A stretch of DNA of 64,000 nt from Pedobacter steynii (lineage in GTDB: Bacteria; Bacteroidota; Bacteroidia; Sphingobacteriales; Sphingobacteriaceae). Shown in pieces: positions 61,791-64,000 of the stretch. The notes beneath the pieces are model-generated. The model made no database searches. It was not told where the DNA came from and saw nothing but the letters and a program-made list of their open reading frames with translations. The position numbers and the translations under genes were made by a program. How positions within the stretch are numbered: the first letter of the stretch is position 1; each line of letters begins with the position of its first letter. Where the stretch lies: assembly GCF_900103665.1 (NCBI RefSeq), contig NZ_FNGY01000017.1, forward strand, positions 82,755 to 146,754, given 5' to 3'.

Positions 61791-61876
61791 CATAAATATT
61801 TGGTTAGTATTTATAAGTTTAGGTTTAGTTGATAACAAAGAGCCAGGATGGATGTCCTGGCTCTTTGCTTTTTTAG
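61791..61876 (+). ncRNA. Candidate small RNA with PhoB-box-like promoter
   Basis: The predicted transcript starts about 61791 and ends at the strong terminator formed by CAAAGAGCCAGGA (61836-61848) and TCCTGGCTCTTTG (61855-61867), followed by CTTTTTT. It is about 85 bases long. There is no ATG or GTG before the hairpin, so it does not encode a peptide. The terminator may also serve the metallopeptidase gene upstream. An sRNA driven by a phosphate-type promoter is the inference. Confidence 0.45.
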
Positions 61877-62033
61877 AAGTTTTATCATCCTTTTGAATTT
61901 CAATCGACAACACTTGCCAACGAATAAAGGTTTTCTATTCTTCCACCTGTTTTGCACTTTCAGAAGTGCATTATTTGTTGTTTTTTGCATGACATGATAT
62001 GCTTTTTTTTCCATTGTATCCGTTGAAGACTGG
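61877..62033. other. Spacer before the nucleotidyltransferase module
   Basis: No gene, hairpin or repeat array is seen. Most of it is AT-rich and ends at the promoter described at 62034. Confidence 0.35.
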
Positions 62034-62065
62034 TTTGCTAATTGAGTGCTTTTTGTTTAAATTTG
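62034..62065 (+). promoter_or_regulatory. Promoter of the small protein/nucleotidyltransferase pair
   Basis: TTTG (62034-62037), 20 bases, then TAAATTTG (62058-62065) match the Bacteroidota consensus. The predicted transcript starts about 20 bases before the ATG at 62089, which supports that start over one 90 bases upstream. Confidence 0.65.
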
Positions 62066-62088
62066 ATATGATTTTTAAAATCAACGTC

Positions 62089-62253
62089 ATGAAAAAAGAC
62101 AAACAAATATTTGGACAGGCTGAAATAGAGCTTTTAAAAGAGGGTTTGAAGAGGAGCTACAAAGAACGCTTTGAAATGGCTACCCGCTTGTTCAAAATTC
62201 ACCAAACTATGAGTAAGGCGACAATTTCTCATAAACCATTCATTAGCAAATAA
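62089..62253 (+). CDS. 54-residue protein paired with nucleotidyltransferase
   Basis: A 54-residue basic protein (MKKDKQIFGQAEIELLKEGL, then KRSYKERFEMATRLFKIHQT) that is mostly helical. I start at 62089, downstream of the promoter; the frame upstream of it is not coding-like. It ends four bases before the GTG of the nucleotidyltransferase, so the pair is translated together. This looks like the small partner of a toxin-antitoxin or defence-type nucleotidyltransferase module, but it is too short for a HEPN domain and I do not recognise it. Confidence 0.6.
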   Translation: MKKDKQIFGQAEIELLKEGLKRSYKERFEMATRLFKIHQTMSKATISHKPFISK

Positions 62254-62257
62254 TTTT

Positions 62258-62734
62258 GTGGACATCTTCGACGAAGAGATATTAAATTTCTGGAGAGCAC
62301 TTCAAGAATATAGTGTTAAATATATTATGGTTGGAGGTTATGCTACGAATTTACATGGATACCAACGATTTACCGGTGATTTAGATATCTGGCTTAAAGA
62401 TACGTTAGAAAATAGACAGCAATTACGTAGAGCTTTCATAAAATGCGATATGGGTGACTATCCAATGATTGATTATATGCAATTTGTTACCGGTTGGACC
62501 GAATTTCACCTCAACAACGGCTTACGATTGGATATACTTGTTGATATGAAAGGTCTGGAAGGTTATACATTTGATGAATGCTTAGAAATGGCATCTATTG
62601 CGGATATTGAAAACGTAAATATTCCATTTCTTCATATAAACCAACTCATCGAAAATAAAAAGGTAGTTAATCGTCCAAAGGATCAAATAGATGTATTGGC
62701 GTTGGAAGAAATACGTAAACTAAGGAAGGAATAA
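62258..62734 (+). CDS. Nucleotidyltransferase (AbiEii/DUF6036-like)
   Basis: A 158-residue protein with GTG start. It has the polymerase-beta-like motif VGGYATNLHGYQRFTGDLDI: G26-G27 followed by D41 and D43, with a later Asp in LRLDILVD as the probable third metal ligand. Relatives are DUF6036 and AbiEii-type nucleotidyltransferases, some of which are toxins that modify tRNA. The four-base gap to the preceding small gene suggests an operon with its antitoxin or cofactor. No HEPN partner is seen. Confidence 0.8.
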   Translation: MDIFDEEILNFWRALQEYSVKYIMVGGYATNLHGYQRFTGDLDIWLKDTLENRQQLRRAFIKCDMGDYPMIDYMQFVTGWTEFHLNNGLRLDILVDMKGLEGYTFDECLEMASIADIENVNIPFLHINQLIENKKVVNRPKDQIDVLALEEIRKLRKE

Positions 62735-62770
62735 AAGACCCTGATCAGGACAATGTCATTAAGTTAAGCA

Positions 62771-62956
62771 CTATGTAGCTCTTTTATGGTTGTTAATTGC
62801 TTGATATTTACCTGTTGCTTTATTGTGTTTTTTGCGATTTGGATACCTACGACTGGGGCTGACGGGTTCAATGTGAGGGATAAATAATTCTTGTAGTCTA
62901 AGCAATATTTTTTTAGGATTGTAGCTCATAAACAAGTCTACAATCCTGTTCTTCAT
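62771..62956 (-). CDS. Short basic ORF, possible transposase remnant
   Basis: A 61-residue frame (MKNRIVDLFMSYNPKKILLR and then LQELFIPHIEPVSPSRRYPN) rich in Lys and Arg at its end. It has the look of a C-terminal transposase fragment: a short helical segment and a basic tail. I cannot name the family. It lies in a gene-poor gap close to an insertion sequence. It could be non-coding. Confidence 0.35.
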   Translation of the reverse strand: MKNRIVDLFMSYNPKKILLRLQELFIPHIEPVSPSRRYPNRKKHNKATGKYQAINNHKRAT

Positions 62957-63007
62957 TATATTTGTGGTACAAAAAGACTAAATAATATACTATTCCCGCT
63001 TTGATTT

Positions 63008-63889
63008 ATGAGAGTCCATATCAATAAAAGTAATATAGGGTTAAGCAGAGTTGTAATGATTGTCATTCCTTATATTGTTATAATTGGGATCTTTCAGTTC
63101 ATTGCGAGTCGCATACTCGGACTTGATATTTTAGAAGAGCATATAAAGATGTCAAGTTGGCAAAGATTTGTGATGACGCTATTTGGTGCCTTTGGGACAT
63201 TTTTTTCAGTTTTTTTATTTAAAAGGTATGCAGATAAAGAATGTTTTTGCACCACGGGCTTTCGTGAGAGGCATTTATATGATGTTTTTTGGGGCGTATT
63301 GATTGGCTTTTCCGTGATAACCTCAGGTTTTTTGACTTTGGTTTACATGGGGAAAATAAAGTACCTGACAAATGTTTTTTTGCCTGAAGATTTCCTTTTA
63401 AGCTCCTGTACTTTTATCCTGGTAGCGGCTTCAGAAGAACTCTTTGTAAGAGGATATGTTTTGGGAAATTTGATGCATTCAATGAGTAAATACAAAGCGT
63501 TGATTGTTTCATCCGTTTTCTTTACTTTAATGCATGGGCTTAATTCTAATTATCGGTGGCTTGCAGGCATTGTATTGTTTTTGTCTGGAATACTATTGGG
63601 CCTTTCATACCTATATACAGGAAATTTATGGTTTCCTATAGCCTTGCATTTCAGTTGGAATTTTTTTCAGGGAACAATTTTTGGCTTTGGTGTAAGTGGA
63701 ACAAATGCTTATTCCCTAATCACTCAATTTAGACATGGTGATACGATTTGGAATGGTGGATCTTTTGGATTTGAGGGCTCAATTCTTGCCGTTGTCTTTC
63801 AAATAATTCCCATTGTTATTATTTATTTGCTGCTCAAAAAAAAACAGCCAAATTTATTTAAGAATAATGAGATGTACGGAATAAGGTAA
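63008..63889 (+). CDS. CPBP family intramembrane metalloprotease
   Basis: A 293-residue polytopic membrane protein with the three CPBP (Rce1-like) motifs: E143-E144-x3-R148 in SEELFVRGYV, FxxxH ending at H176 in FFTLMHG, and H214-x3-N218 in LHFSWNFF. About eight hydrophobic segments are visible. Such proteases process peptides or prenylated proteins in the membrane; bacterial members include bacteriocin-immunity types. A -7 element TATATTTG lies at 62957-62964, about 45 bases upstream of the ATG. It is followed directly by an insertion sequence. Confidence 0.93.
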   Translation: MRVHINKSNIGLSRVVMIVIPYIVIIGIFQFIASRILGLDILEEHIKMSSWQRFVMTLFGAFGTFFSVFLFKRYADKECFCTTGFRERHLYDVFWGVLIGFSVITSGFLTLVYMGKIKYLTNVFLPEDFLLSSCTFILVAASEELFVRGYVLGNLMHSMSKYKALIVSSVFFTLMHGLNSNYRWLAGIVLFLSGILLGLSYLYTGNLWFPIALHFSWNFFQGTIFGFGVSGTNAYSLITQFRHGDTIWNGGSFGFEGSILAVVFQIIPIVIIYLLLKKKQPNLFKNNEMYGIR

Positions 63890-63908
63890 TAAAAAAAGCG
63901 CCCTAATT

Positions 63909-64000
63909 TGAAGTGAACCCCAAAAGTTGGACAAAAACTTTTGGGGTTTATCATTTATGGCAAAACACACATTTGAGGAGAAGCTCGATATAGTTTCTCA
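63909..64000 (+). mobile_element. Left end of an IS3-type insertion sequence (cut by window)
   Basis: A hairpin-forming end, AACCCCAAAAGTT (63916-63928) and AACTTTTGGGGTT (63936-63948), precedes a transposase start. The T-G-A-A-x-x-x-A-A-C-C-C-C-A-A-A-A-G-T-T-G-G-A-C pattern is common at ends of IS150-group IS3 elements. The right end lies outside the window, so no target duplication can be checked. Confidence 0.75.
63957..64000 (+). CDS. IS3-type transposase OrfA (partial)
   Basis: The frame opens MAKHTFEEKLDIVS and runs off the window. It is the typical beginning of the small helix-turn-helix OrfA of IS3-family elements. Only 14 complete codons are visible. Confidence 0.7.
   Translation, partial: MAKHTFEEKLDIVS

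Noticed and set aside
1..64000. tRNA, rRNA and CRISPR arrays
   Set aside because: No cloverleaf with CCA-type ends, no rRNA-like stretch and no regularly spaced repeats of CRISPR size were seen by eye; a tRNA or covariance search was not possible here.

Overview
This window comes from a Bacteroidota genome, most likely a soil or water Sphingobacteriaceae of the Pedobacter type. The reasons are two SusC/SusD outer-membrane uptake systems with DUF4959/DUF5000, DUF4998 and DUF5689 lipoproteins, a DUF6443 RHS protein, Bacteroidota-type promoters (TTTG, about 20 bases, TAnnTTTG), A-rich ribosome binding regions instead of strong Shine-Dalgarno sites, and the gene order purH-mreB-mreC-mreD-mrdA-rodA. 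No tRNA, rRNA or CRISPR array was seen.

Layout. 1-7.9 kb: a leftward polysaccharide-utilisation-type operon (susC, susD, two surface lipoproteins, the last cut by the window edge) with a divergent AraC regulator. 8.0-12.7 kb: a rightward accessory cluster with a double-glycine-leader, six-cysteine precursor peptide followed by four GT25-like glycosyltransferase domains in three proteins, a secreted protein and a methyltransferase. 12.7-15.4 kb: a FemAB-type aminoacyltransferase, a HicAB toxin-antitoxin module flanked by an imperfect direct repeat, a lipoprotein with a probable frameshift at its start, and a small probable immunity gene. 15.4-23.3 kb: two large leftward RHS/YD-repeat proteins, the second ending in a variable toxin-like tail. 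23.7-35.4 kb: core genes (VOC protein, thymidine kinase, the rodA-mrdA-mreD-mreC-mreB shape operon, purH) and lipoprotein or membrane genes. 35.5-46.6 kb: an amidase, a second susC/susD/DUF5689 operon and a divergent phosphocholine-type phospholipase C. 46.6-55.3 kb: core genes (purN, rpsT, radC, a secreted nuclease/phosphatase-fold protein, pheT, a small coiled-coil gene, zapA, a probable 6S RNA, rny, an Mpo1-like protein). 55.3-61.9 kb: a TonB-dependent receptor, its lipoprotein partner, a remnant of a second lipoprotein copy, a HEIGH-type metallopeptidase lipoprotein and a possible small RNA. 62-64 kb: a nucleotidyltransferase with a 54-residue partner, a CPBP membrane protease and the start of an IS3-type element.

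The most interesting signals are two. First, the same regulatory architecture occurs four times: direct repeats of an NTAA-centred 7-mer every 11 bases, then 7-9 bases, then an exact or near-exact -7 element. It precedes the second susC operon, the 55.4-kb TonB receptor, the metallopeptidase and the putative small RNA. This is the geometry of a PhoB/OmpR-family binding site, and with the phospholipase C it suggests one regulon, possibly for phosphate starvation (inference). Second, the 8-12.7 kb cluster looks like an undescribed peptide-modification locus (a Cys-rich RiPP precursor with tandem GT25-like enzymes and a methyltransferase), including a two-domain enzyme whose first domain has lost its acidic active-site motif.
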